NCBI RefSeq assembly: GCF_002257645.1
Contig: NZ_NQMO01000005.1
Location: 518,528-582,527, forward strand
Length of the DNA: 64,000 nt
Reading direction: 5' to 3'
Source of the DNA: Paenibacillus sp. XY044
GTDB lineage: Bacteria; Bacillota; Bacilli; Paenibacillales; Paenibacillaceae
Each line of letters begins with the position of its first letter. Within the stretch, counting starts at the first letter, position 1. A program made the translations under genes and the position numbers. The notes under the pieces were generated by a model, which saw only the letters and a program-made list of their open reading frames with translations, made no database searches and was not told the origin of the DNA. Shown in pieces: positions 8,842 to 17,013 of this stretch.

Positions 8842-9797
8842 TTGTCCAGCCTCCTCCGGGAAATCTTCTTCTGTCTAGGGTCCATCGCATCGCGGATACC
8901 GTCGCCGATGAAGTTGACGGCAAGCACGACCGCCAGGATACAAACCCCTGGATAAATGGCCTGCAACGGGTCAATCAGCATAAATTCCTGCGAGTTGCTC
9001 AGCATAAGTCCCCAGCTTGTGGCCGGTGCCTGGATACCCAGACCCAGGTAGGACAATCCGGACTCGGAAAGAATCGCGCCCCCTACCATTAGGGTGGCGT
9101 TAACGATGATCGGAAAGCTTGCGTTACGAAGCAAATGTCTGAAAATAATGCCTGTTTTGGAAACGCCGATTGCTCGGGCAGCCTCCACATACTGCATTTC
9201 ACGAAGCTGCAGGTACGTACCGCGAACGAGCCGGGCCACGCCCATCCAGCTTGTAAAGGCCAAAATCATAATCATATATTGGATTTTCGTTCCGAAAATC
9301 GCCATAACCAAAATGTTCAGGAACAGCGTCGGAATCGAGTTCATGACGTCAATCAGACGCATAAAGATCGTATCGATCCAGCCGCCGAAGAAGCCGGAAA
9401 TCGCACCGACCAATGTACCGATGATAACGGAAATGGCCGCGACGGAAAATCCGACCAGCAGGGAAATCTGACCGCTGTGCAGCAGTCTCGAGAAAATATC
9501 GCGTCCCAGCTCGTCTGTGCCCAGAAGGTGATCGCCAGAGCCTGGCTTCAAGTTGGCGTTCATCAGGTCGATCTTAGCCGGGTCATAGGGCGAAATAACG
9601 TTTGCCAGTACGGATATCACGACAAAAAAGAGCAATACGATAAGCCCGGTTACGGCATAAGGATTACGGAGAAATTTCTTCACGACCGTCATCCACGGGC
9701 CCGGAGGCTTCTTGGAAGGGGGAAGTGGCGCGCTTGCCGGTTCCGTATGCTCAGATGCCTGAACATTAGGAGCTGTCTCGATGTTCATGTCACTCAT
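8808..9797 (-). CDS. oppC: Oligopeptide ABC transporter permease OppC
   Basis: Inner permease subunit of the peptide importer with six predicted membrane segments, the first near residues 50-70 after a proline-rich cytoplasmic N-terminus. The EAA-type loop that docks the ATPase is visible as EAARAIGVSKTGIIFRHLL. Typical OppC features include the conserved GTDELGRDIFSRLL segment after the first membrane helix. The start overlaps the oppB stop as ATGA. Confidence 0.95.
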   Translation of the reverse strand: MSDMNIETAPNVQASEHTEPASAPLPPSKKPPGPWMTVVKKFLRNPYAVTGLIVLLFFVVISVLANVISPYDPAKIDLMNANLKPGSGDHLLGTDELGRDIFSRLLHSGQISLLVGFSVAAISVIIGTLVGAISGFFGGWIDTIFMRLIDVMNSIPTLFLNILVMAIFGTKIQYMIMILAFTSWMGVARLVRGTYLQLREMQYVEAARAIGVSKTGIIFRHLLRNASFPIIVNATLMVGGAILSESGLSYLGLGIQAPATSWGLMLSNSQEFMLIDPLQAIYPGVCILAVVLAVNFIGDGIRDAMDPRQKKISRRRLDKWRKNYSKSGI

Positions 9798-10765
9798 GCC
9801 GATTTTCCTCCTTTACTTCCAAGTTTCACGCGTGGGTCGACGATCTTGTACAGAATGTCAGCAAGGAAGTTGCCGGCAACAACGACCACAGCCGTTATAA
9901 GCGTAATCGCCATCAGTACCGAATACTCGCGCGAACGGGCCATTTCGACGAACAAGCGCCCCATGCCCGGCCAGTTAAATACGCTTTCCGTCAGCGTCGC
10001 ACCGCCGACCAGAATCGGCAGATCCAGGCCGATGATCGTAATAATCGGAATCAAAGCATTGCGCAGCGCATGCCGGAAAATGACCTTGCGTTCAGGCACG
10101 CCCTTCGCACGGGCCGTACGGATATAGTCCTGCTCCAGCACTTCGAGCATACTAGAACGCGCGTATTTGGAATACGAAGCCAAGAAACCAAGCACCAAGA
10201 CGGAGCATGGCAGAATCAGGTGATACAGCAGGTTACCGAAGTTCCCTTGCTTATCCATGTCATACATGTCGGACAGCGGGAGCCAGTCTAGTTTTAAGGA
10301 AAACAATTCCTGCAGGATGATCCCGAACCAGAACGCAGGCATCGCAAAGCCTATATAACTGACGAAGTTGGCCGTCTGGTCGGATATGCCGTACACTTTC
10401 GTACTGTTGTATATCCCCCAAGGGATCGCAATTAATAACGCGATAAACCAGGCGAACGCCATTAGTTTGATCGTGTTGCCAACCGTTGGCCACAAAACCT
10501 CACCTACTGGCAGGTTGTTTTTAAATGTATGACCCAGGTCACCTTTCAGCATGTTCGTCAGCCAAATGACATACTGGGTAGGGACCGGCTTATCCAGACC
10601 CATATTGTGGGCTTGAATCTTTGCGGTTTCAGGCGATACTCCAGGGGCCATCATCATCTGTGTGGGACCGCCTGGCGCAGCGTGAATAAGGCCGAATGCA
10701 ACCAAAGAGATCAGAAACAAGACCAGTATCGATTGCAGTAAGCGGCGGATGAAGTATTCAGTCAT
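9794..10765 (-). CDS. oppB: Oligopeptide ABC transporter permease OppB
   Basis: Second permease subunit with six membrane helices. It begins MTEYFIRRLLQSILVLFLIS, the characteristic OppB/DppB N-terminus, and contains the ATPase-docking loop RTARAKGVPERKVIFRHALR. ATG at 10765 is chosen because AGGAGG lies seven bases upstream; the longer in-frame reading to 10795 lacks a binding site. It follows oppA after a gap holding a terminator-like hairpin, which should lower permease levels relative to the binding protein. Confidence 0.94.
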   Translation of the reverse strand: MTEYFIRRLLQSILVLFLISLVAFGLIHAAPGGPTQMMMAPGVSPETAKIQAHNMGLDKPVPTQYVIWLTNMLKGDLGHTFKNNLPVGEVLWPTVGNTIKLMAFAWFIALLIAIPWGIYNSTKVYGISDQTANFVSYIGFAMPAFWFGIILQELFSLKLDWLPLSDMYDMDKQGNFGNLLYHLILPCSVLVLGFLASYSKYARSSMLEVLEQDYIRTARAKGVPERKVIFRHALRNALIPIITIIGLDLPILVGGATLTESVFNWPGMGRLFVEMARSREYSVLMAITLITAVVVVAGNFLADILYKIVDPRVKLGSKGGKSA

Positions 10766-10824
10766 TGTTGATCCTCCTAGAGATTTTACGGACACGGACG
10801 CCTAATCATCATCCTTTTTAAACA

Positions 10825-10860
10825 CAAAAAAGGGTGGAGGGGAAGTTTCCTCCCCCTCTA
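10825..10860 (-). terminator. Attenuating hairpin between oppA and oppB
   Basis: On the minus strand a G/C-rich imperfect stem (GGGGGAGGAA opposite TTCCCCTCC) is followed by ACCC and six T. Its place just after oppA suggests partial termination, a common way to make binding protein in excess of permease. Confidence 0.6.
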
Positions 10861-10889
10861 GCACCGTTGTAACTGCCTATGTTGTCTAA

Positions 10890-12623
10890 TTATTTCGCGT
10901 CTACCCACCAGTTGTTCAGGTGGAAGAAGTATCCGTAAGCCAAGGAGGATTCAGGAGCATCCTCTTCCGCAAATTTCACCTTGTTGTTATACGCGGTTGG
11001 CGTACCGTATTGGTACATGAACACGTATGGAAGGTCTGTAGAAATTTCTTGACCGATTTGTTTGTAAATCTCTTTACGCTTCTCTTGGTCTACGACAGCC
11101 GTTCCTTCTTCCCACAGCTTGTCGAGCTTTTCATTTTTGTAGAAGCCTTGGTTCTGGCCGTTTGGCGGGAAGAACTTGGAGCTAAATGTAGATTCTCCAT
11201 CCGGATCCGGGTTGTTCAAGGACCAGCCCATCAGGATCGCTGGGTATTTACCTGGAGTCAGGTTTTGGTCAACCCATGCAGCGAAGTCCAGTGCTTTAGG
11301 CACCACTTCGATACCTACGTCCTTCAGGTTTTGCTGGATAACGCTCGCCACTTGCTCGCGGCGGCTGTTACCCGAGTTGTATTGAAGCTCGAAGGAGAAA
11401 CGGTGTCCGTCTTTCGTCAGGATGCCGTCGCTGCCTGCAGTCCATCCATCTTCAGCCAGCAGCTGCTTCGCTTTTTCCGGATCAAAGGCATAATTGACTG
11501 CCGCATCGCCCGGATCTGCCCAGGAACCTGGCAGGAACGGAGCGTTCATCAGCTTGCCTGTGCCTTTCAGAACGTTGTCGATCATACCTTGACGGTTGAG
11601 CGCGTAAGCGACCGCCTGTCTTGTTTTTTGTCCGGCCCAAGGTACGAATTTGTCCTTGAAGTTGTCCGGGTTAAAGTTGAAGCCGAGGTATTCGTATTGC
11701 GGACCTGGCTCCTGGATAACTGTCAAGCCGTCTCTGCTCTTCACAGCTTCGACTTGGGTTACCGGGATACCGCCGAGAAGGTCAACGTCGCCTTTGATAA
11801 GGGCTTGAACTTCTGTGTTTTGGTCGGCATAAATTTTATATACGATCTTGTCGATATGCGGAGCCGGACCCCAGTAATTCGGGTTCTTCTCGAAGGACAG
11901 ATATTGTTTCTGTTTCCACTCTTTCCATACCCATGGTCCGCTGGAAACGGTTTTGGCAGGGTCTGTACCGTAGATGTTCTTTTGAAGTTCTTCCGGTTTA
12001 ACATCTTTCAAGATATGTTCTGGAACGATTTCAGTAGCCAGAACGTATTGGAATGGAGCGTAAACAGATTTCAGCGTAATTTTAACCGTGTGCTCGTCAA
12101 CAGCTTCAATGTTCGTTACTTTATCAAAGCCGGTGATGCCCGGCGAACCCACTTTAGGATCACGAATGGAATTAAACGTGAATACAACGTCATTAGCCGT
12201 AATCGGTTGTCCGTCACTCCATTTCGCAGTGTCTTTCAGTTTAATCGTGTATGTGAGCCCGTCTTCAGAGATCGTCATTGGCTCAGCAGCAATAGACCAA
12301 GCCTCAGCCGCTACTTCACCTGTGCGGTTAATGTCAAACAATTTCGCATACATGAACTGTACCGCATCGCCAGAAGCCGTATCTTGAACGAAAAGAGGGT
12401 TGACACTAACGATATCGGAGAAGCTTCCGTAAGTCAGCGTTCCGCCGTCCACCGGACCGGTCGCCTCTTTAGTTCCTTCCGTGCCCGTAGTTGTAGACGA
12501 ATCTGTGTTACCCTCGTCTTTAGGTGTGCTGCTTGCATCGTCCTTGCTGCCGCAGCCTACGAACACTGTGCTGATTACCGATAATGAAACGAGTAATGAG
12601 AGCCACTTTTTCTTACTTGTCAT
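10890..12623 (-). CDS. oppA: Oligopeptide ABC transporter substrate-binding lipoprotein OppA
   Basis: Extracellular peptide-binding lipoprotein (SBP family 5). The lipoprotein signal MTSKKKWLSLLVSLSVISTV ends in the lipobox VGC, giving a lipid-anchored Cys, followed by a Ser/Thr/Glu-rich linker and the binding domain with family motifs such as WSDGQPITANDVVFTFNSI. At 577 residues it is of usual length. ATG at 12623 follows GGGGAGGAAA by about ten bases; the longer reading adds non-signal-like residues. It is the first opp gene. Palindromes at 12961-12992 lie at the probable promoter. The peptide class cannot be read from the sequence. Confidence 0.94.
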   Translation of the reverse strand: MTSKKKWLSLLVSLSVISTVFVGCGSKDDASSTPKDEGNTDSSTTTGTEGTKEATGPVDGGTLTYGSFSDIVSVNPLFVQDTASGDAVQFMYAKLFDINRTGEVAAEAWSIAAEPMTISEDGLTYTIKLKDTAKWSDGQPITANDVVFTFNSIRDPKVGSPGITGFDKVTNIEAVDEHTVKITLKSVYAPFQYVLATEIVPEHILKDVKPEELQKNIYGTDPAKTVSSGPWVWKEWKQKQYLSFEKNPNYWGPAPHIDKIVYKIYADQNTEVQALIKGDVDLLGGIPVTQVEAVKSRDGLTVIQEPGPQYEYLGFNFNPDNFKDKFVPWAGQKTRQAVAYALNRQGMIDNVLKGTGKLMNAPFLPGSWADPGDAAVNYAFDPEKAKQLLAEDGWTAGSDGILTKDGHRFSFELQYNSGNSRREQVASVIQQNLKDVGIEVVPKALDFAAWVDQNLTPGKYPAILMGWSLNNPDPDGESTFSSKFFPPNGQNQGFYKNEKLDKLWEEGTAVVDQEKRKEIYKQIGQEISTDLPYVFMYQYGTPTAYNNKVKFAEEDAPESSLAYGYFFHLNNWWVDAK

Positions 12624-12947
12624 GTACCATTTTCCTCCCCTTTGTGATTTGAAAAATAATGGCGTCCCGCATAGAAACGAGAACAACCCAAGACCTCTCC
12701 AATGGTCCCAGCGAATCTAGCCGTGAGAACCATCAGGGACTTTACACCTACTTCGGTTACCGTAACAGACCCCCGAATGACGTTGAAACAACTCCCCCTC
12801 TTGTAGACCTTTCATATTGCAACAAGACGACGGTAGCAAAGTAAAGCAATATATTAAAAAATAATATATCCAGATGTAAGGCAGGACCGTTGCGGGATCG
12901 TGCAGGAATAAAGAACGGTAGATTCCGCGATGCTGGCTGCGAGATGC

Positions 12948-12992
12948 ATTATAGCGCAATAAAGCATTAATGCTTTAAATGACCATCGGTCA
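12948..12992 (-). promoter_or_regulatory. Probable oppA promoter with two adjacent palindromic operators
   Basis: A perfect 16-base palindrome AAAGCATTAATGCTTT occupies 12961-12976, and three bases further lies TGACC-ATC-GGTCA (12980-12992). On the minus strand a TATAAT box is at 12948-12953, so the first palindrome would sit in the spacer and -35 area of that promoter, a classic repressor position. The predicted transcript has a leader of about 310 bases before oppA. No regulator gene lies beside it. Confidence 0.5.
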
Positions 12993-13586
12993 ATTTGAAT
13001 CAGCAAAAAGGACTATATTTGAAATGGTTAAAACTTCCTAATAAATTTAATGTAAATAATACGTGTAAATTAATATCACGTCAATATTTTTTTTAGGCAG
13101 TTTTAATATATTTTTTAAAATGGCTAAAAATAAGCTGTATCAATGGGATTTTGATGAAAGAGGCGATCCGTTTTCACCAAATTTTAATGTTAAAATCAGG
13201 AAGGTTTGATGTCCGGAAAATCCATCTTTTAAAAATGATTAAATTATAAACCGCTTACATTGCGAATATATAAAAAAGCGTGTCAGGTTCTGTGACATGT
13301 GAGTGAGGTGTCTTGTAATTTATGGAAGTCACAGACTAACAGCATAGGAATCTTCCGAATCATTTCGTGCTATTCAACAATATATTACGTTCAAATTTAC
13401 TGGAACGGAAATCATCTGTCAATTAAAAAATAGCAGGGAATTCTGGGAAATAGATGGGAATTTAAATATTTTAATTGTCAAGGAGCCGGGGCTGCCGGAG
13501 GGGGAAAAAGCCCCCCTCACACCCCTATTATAAATCACTTTTTCAATAAATCTATTAAAACCATTTTATTCCACACAACTAACAAA
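12993..13586. other. AT-rich intergenic region between the GH38 gene and the opp operon
   Basis: No gene seen in about 600 bases, with base composition clearly richer in A/T than the surroundings. It contains a cre-like ATGTAAGCGGTTTATA on the minus strand (near 13246-13261, two mismatches), a short inverted repeat TGTCA-GGTTCTG-TGACA (near 13281-13297), and an AGGGGG/CCCCCCT hairpin (near 13498-13517) just past the GH38 stop, which lacks a T-tract on the minus strand. Confidence 0.4.
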
Positions 13587-16331
13587 CTAGCGCTCAATAC
13601 CTATCGATACGATTTCGCACGGTCCTGCTTCCAGCTCATAAGACTCAGATACCTGTTCTACCGAAGCGCCTTCCGCCTCTTCCAAAATGGTCGTTTTATA
13701 TACACGGCTCACCGATTGAGGCAGTTCTACCCGAAGGCGGGCAGGCTGTTGTTTCATGTTGTACCAGCGAACAATATGGTCTCCGGAATCCTCATTAACC
13801 GTCCATGCAGAGAAAGCGACTCCCTCTCCACCCCAGGCAAAAGGAGTATGCGCCGCAGACAGATCGCCGGAATGGATTCCGGTTTGCACGCTTGTCCACG
13901 GAATTTGGAATTGGTAAGCTTCCGCGTAAGCTCCGGACTCCTCCCCGCGGCCGTCGTGCGGGATAATTTCAAGCTGAACGGCATGTTCGCCAAGGCATTG
14001 TGCCTCCGGCGTCGGGAACCAGCCCCAGTCGCCAAGCTCGCCTACCGAACGCAGCAGGGTGACCGCAATGGTATTCCGGCCGTCCCGCAAAACTTCATAC
14101 TCGTTCAAGCCAAGGTTGGCTACCGCCAGACCGGCCGCTTCCCCACTCACATCGACAAAAGCCTGCTGATGTTGGGCGTTGCTCGGATTTTGCCACTCGA
14201 TTGTGGGCTCATTATCCCGTGTTACGATTTCAAACATGGAATCCACGCGGTGCCGGCTGGCTTCAATATTGGTCGGCAGGAGTACACGGACGCGGTGATC
14301 CTTGGCCTGGTTGTTAAACGAGGCCTCGACCATAACGCCCTTGCCGTCTTTCTCCAGTCTAACCAGGGTACGGATCTTCATCGGCACGGTTTCTTTCACC
14401 CTTTGAGCTTTGCGCTCCGGATAATAGACCACTTCGATCTGCTCCTTCTGAAGAAGCTCATCAGCCGATGCGGGCACCTCCCAGTCATGAACGATTTCGA
14501 GCGTAGCACGGTAAGGGGTATCCTCCAGAACCCGGATCGATGCTTGTACATCGCGCGTCGTCAGTGGAGTTTCACCTTCAGGCTGCTTGTACATGTATTC
14601 GTTGCCGATGTCCCCGGTATCCTCATAAATGAGCAGGTCGCGGTATTCGCGTCCGTTTCGCTTATCGGTTACCGTAAGGCTTCCGTTCGGCTGAGCCGCT
14701 ACCCGCAGGTTGTTATTTTCCAACACGTTGTCCCCGGTGATCAAGGATGCCGGAGCATTCGCCGATGGCTGCGCCGCTGCCTGACCGGATACGAGTGCGT
14801 ACGCCCGAAGTCCGTGCGCTGGAACAGCGTCCGCCTGCAGCGTAATCCGCACTGCACGCGCCATATATGGCTGACGGAACCGGTCATCCGGCAGATCGTA
14901 GCCGAAACGCTGGCCCAGGTCCTCCAGCGTAAATGGCACCGGCGTACCGTCCGGGCCTAGTACCACGCGATCACCCAGCTCGAGCGCCTGAATCCGGCGG
15001 CTGATTTCATCCAACGGAATTCCGTCGCGGAAGTAAATCCGCTGAACGTCCAGTTCGATGGATACCGTGCCGGTCCGCTCCCATCCGGTGGTGTTGAACA
15101 CCACAAACGGCAGCGCATCTTCGCCGAACTGCGCGAAGGACGACGTATCTACCGCATCGGCCACTGCCCGCTTGCTGTCTTCAATGATCGACTCCGCCAC
15201 ATCGCGGCTCTTCGCAAAGCGGGTTACCATCTCGCTGTGAACCTCATCAACGCTGCAGCCGCAAATGCTGTCATGCGGGTGGTTCTGCATCAGCGTTTTC
15301 CATGCATACGTAAACAGATGATGCGGATAAGCCTGACCGATCAGGTGCGCATACGCCGCAAGCGGCTCGGCTACCTTTTCCAGCAGTGCTTGTCCGAGCT
15401 GGTTCATCTGCTTGAGATATACCCGGGAAGATGCCGTGTTCACAAGCGTCCCCCATCCATCGGTCCGCTGGCTTCGAAGCTCACCCCGGACTACGGACAG
15501 CTCGTTCTCTTGATGGCCTTTTACCGATTCCAAATACTGCGGGAAGTTCGAATGGACGAACTCTATGTCCGGATACAGCTTGCGTGCCGTCTCCAGCGCC
15601 TCAGCCAAATCGGTCTGGATCGGCTGGTGATCGCAGCCGTTCATGAAGAGAAGCTCCGGCGTCGATGCATACTTCTCGGCGTCCGCCAGCTTCCGGTCCC
15701 AGAATGCCTTCGCCTCTTCGGGATCGGCCGGAATTTCATTGCCGTTGCTGTACCAGTTGGCAAATAGAATGCCAAGTACCTTAGAGCCGTCCGGCCCTTC
15801 CCAGATGAGCTCAGAGAAGGAAGACTCATATTCGGAGTCGGCAACGGTATTGTTAAAGCCGGTCGGTTTGACGCCGCGGCCGAACAAGGCGTTATCGATG
15901 CCGGATTGACGCATCAGCTGCGGTGCCTGGCCGACGATGCCAAAGGTATCGGGGAAATATCCCACCTTGGAAATTTGCCCGTAGCGGCGGGCGTCCTTAT
16001 GGCCGATCTGCATGTTGCGGATGTTGGCCTCGCCGCTGGTCAGGAACGCATCCTGCAGAATATACCATGGGCCGATGAAGATGCGGCCTTCGCGGATGTA
16101 TTTTTCGAGCCGCTCCTTCTTCTCGGGGCGCACCTGAAGGTAATCCTCCAGAATGATCGTTTGTCCGTCCAGGTAGAAGCTCTTATACTCGGTGTCGTTC
16201 TCCAATGTATCCATAAGCACGTCCATCAAACGAATGAGACGGACATGATGTTTTTCATATGGCAAATACCATTCCCGGTCCCAGTGGGTATGGGAGATGA
16301 TATGCGCAGTTCGTTTCGGCTTAGTTGACAT
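13587..16331 (-). CDS. Alpha-mannosidase, glycoside hydrolase family 38 (MngB-like)
   Basis: Cytoplasmic exo-acting alpha-mannosidase of 914 residues. The GH38 zinc site is visible: SHTHWDREW (His14, His16, Asp18), the nucleophile/zinc ligand in FPDTFG (Asp128) and NHPHDSICG (His351, His353). The remainder is the beta-rich C-terminal half. There is no signal peptide. It differs from the second GH38 enzyme in the window by lacking the long N-terminal domain and resembles the type acting on short or modified mannosides. It is separated from the upstream glycosidase genes by 680 bases, so it may have its own promoter. Confidence 0.93.
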   Translation of the reverse strand: MSTKPKRTAHIISHTHWDREWYLPYEKHHVRLIRLMDVLMDTLENDTEYKSFYLDGQTIILEDYLQVRPEKKERLEKYIREGRIFIGPWYILQDAFLTSGEANIRNMQIGHKDARRYGQISKVGYFPDTFGIVGQAPQLMRQSGIDNALFGRGVKPTGFNNTVADSEYESSFSELIWEGPDGSKVLGILFANWYSNGNEIPADPEEAKAFWDRKLADAEKYASTPELLFMNGCDHQPIQTDLAEALETARKLYPDIEFVHSNFPQYLESVKGHQENELSVVRGELRSQRTDGWGTLVNTASSRVYLKQMNQLGQALLEKVAEPLAAYAHLIGQAYPHHLFTYAWKTLMQNHPHDSICGCSVDEVHSEMVTRFAKSRDVAESIIEDSKRAVADAVDTSSFAQFGEDALPFVVFNTTGWERTGTVSIELDVQRIYFRDGIPLDEISRRIQALELGDRVVLGPDGTPVPFTLEDLGQRFGYDLPDDRFRQPYMARAVRITLQADAVPAHGLRAYALVSGQAAAQPSANAPASLITGDNVLENNNLRVAAQPNGSLTVTDKRNGREYRDLLIYEDTGDIGNEYMYKQPEGETPLTTRDVQASIRVLEDTPYRATLEIVHDWEVPASADELLQKEQIEVVYYPERKAQRVKETVPMKIRTLVRLEKDGKGVMVEASFNNQAKDHRVRVLLPTNIEASRHRVDSMFEIVTRDNEPTIEWQNPSNAQHQQAFVDVSGEAAGLAVANLGLNEYEVLRDGRNTIAVTLLRSVGELGDWGWFPTPEAQCLGEHAVQLEIIPHDGRGEESGAYAEAYQFQIPWTSVQTGIHSGDLSAAHTPFAWGGEGVAFSAWTVNEDSGDHIVRWYNMKQQPARLRVELPQSVSRVYKTTILEEAEGASVEQVSESYELEAGPCEIVSIGIER

Positions 16332-17013
16332 AGAAATCGGGTCTCCTTTCCTTGGGCTGCTCGTTCCTCATCGGAACGTTCATCCCCTACACAGATAAGC
16401 ATATTGGGCCGAGGCCCAGATCCATGGCCAGGCCTTGCCCTGGATAAATTTGCACCATCATGGATGGCACAATGCTGGCATAAATAACTTAGGGAATGAC
16501 CATGTCCGTCCGCCAGTGTCCATCCATCGTGTACAAATTAACATTCGAAGTAAGTCTTCAATACAACCTATATATAATGGAAGAAAAAATTTTGACGATC
16601 CGTAAAACAGACGATTTCTGCAGGCCCGCACCTTCGGTTCAAGACCAAAATATCCCCCTCACGGTTGCCCAGTTTTGGTGGTCAATCCCAGGGTTCTCTC
16701 CATATAAGTGGACACTCTGACACTATGATCCGAAAGTTCAGCAGTCACTGCCAAATGCCTTTAGCTTAGTGAGGGAGCGGACTTCTTCCCGGCCCCTTAC
16801 CGGTTGTTAAAAACAAGTGTCCACTCATAGTGGACACCCCTCCGTTCTCGATACGGCAGCGGAAAGGCGCAGGATCCCTGGATCCCGCACCAAAATTATC
16901 CTTTTCCCCTGCCTTACAAGGATTGGTTTGATACCCGGCCCGTTCGGCCGGGCGACTGCATCCCTGAAAATTTCCGGCCAATGTCTCAACCGTATTGTAC
17001 CGAATTAACGCCC
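16332..17013. other. Long intergenic region with several inverted repeats
   Basis: No convincing gene. Structures seen: GGGCCGAGGCCC near 16407-16418; three copies of the sequence AGTGGACAC or its complement (16707-16715, 16817-16825, 16829-16837), the last two forming a perfect 9-base-pair hairpin; and CCCGGCC-CGTTC-GGCCGGG at 16934-16952, which may end the upstream 1038-residue glycosidase transcript although no T-tract follows. The promoter for the GH38 gene at 16331 presumably lies here. Confidence 0.5.
16706..16837. repeat. Inverted-repeat pair plus perfect hairpin (possible mobile-element remnant or operator)
   Basis: AAGTGGACACT at 16706-16716 and AAGTGTCCACT at 16815-16825 are inverted over ten bases and enclose about 98 bases. 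The right copy also pairs with AGTGGACAC at 16829-16837 across a CAT loop. No transposase gene is present. Confidence 0.5.

Noticed and set aside
12481..12844. Short plus-strand frames over the oppA start and leader
   Set aside because: Antisense to the signal peptide and leader of oppA, with no start signals.
12624..12945. T-box or other riboswitch in the oppA leader
   Set aside because: The leader is long and has hairpins, but neither the T-box TGGNACCGCG element nor another class signature is visible.
15421..15432. Noc-like palindrome around CCCGGG in the GH38 gene
   Set aside because: Several mismatches outside the CCCGGG core; similar weak matches near 25545 are expected by chance in GC-rich genes.
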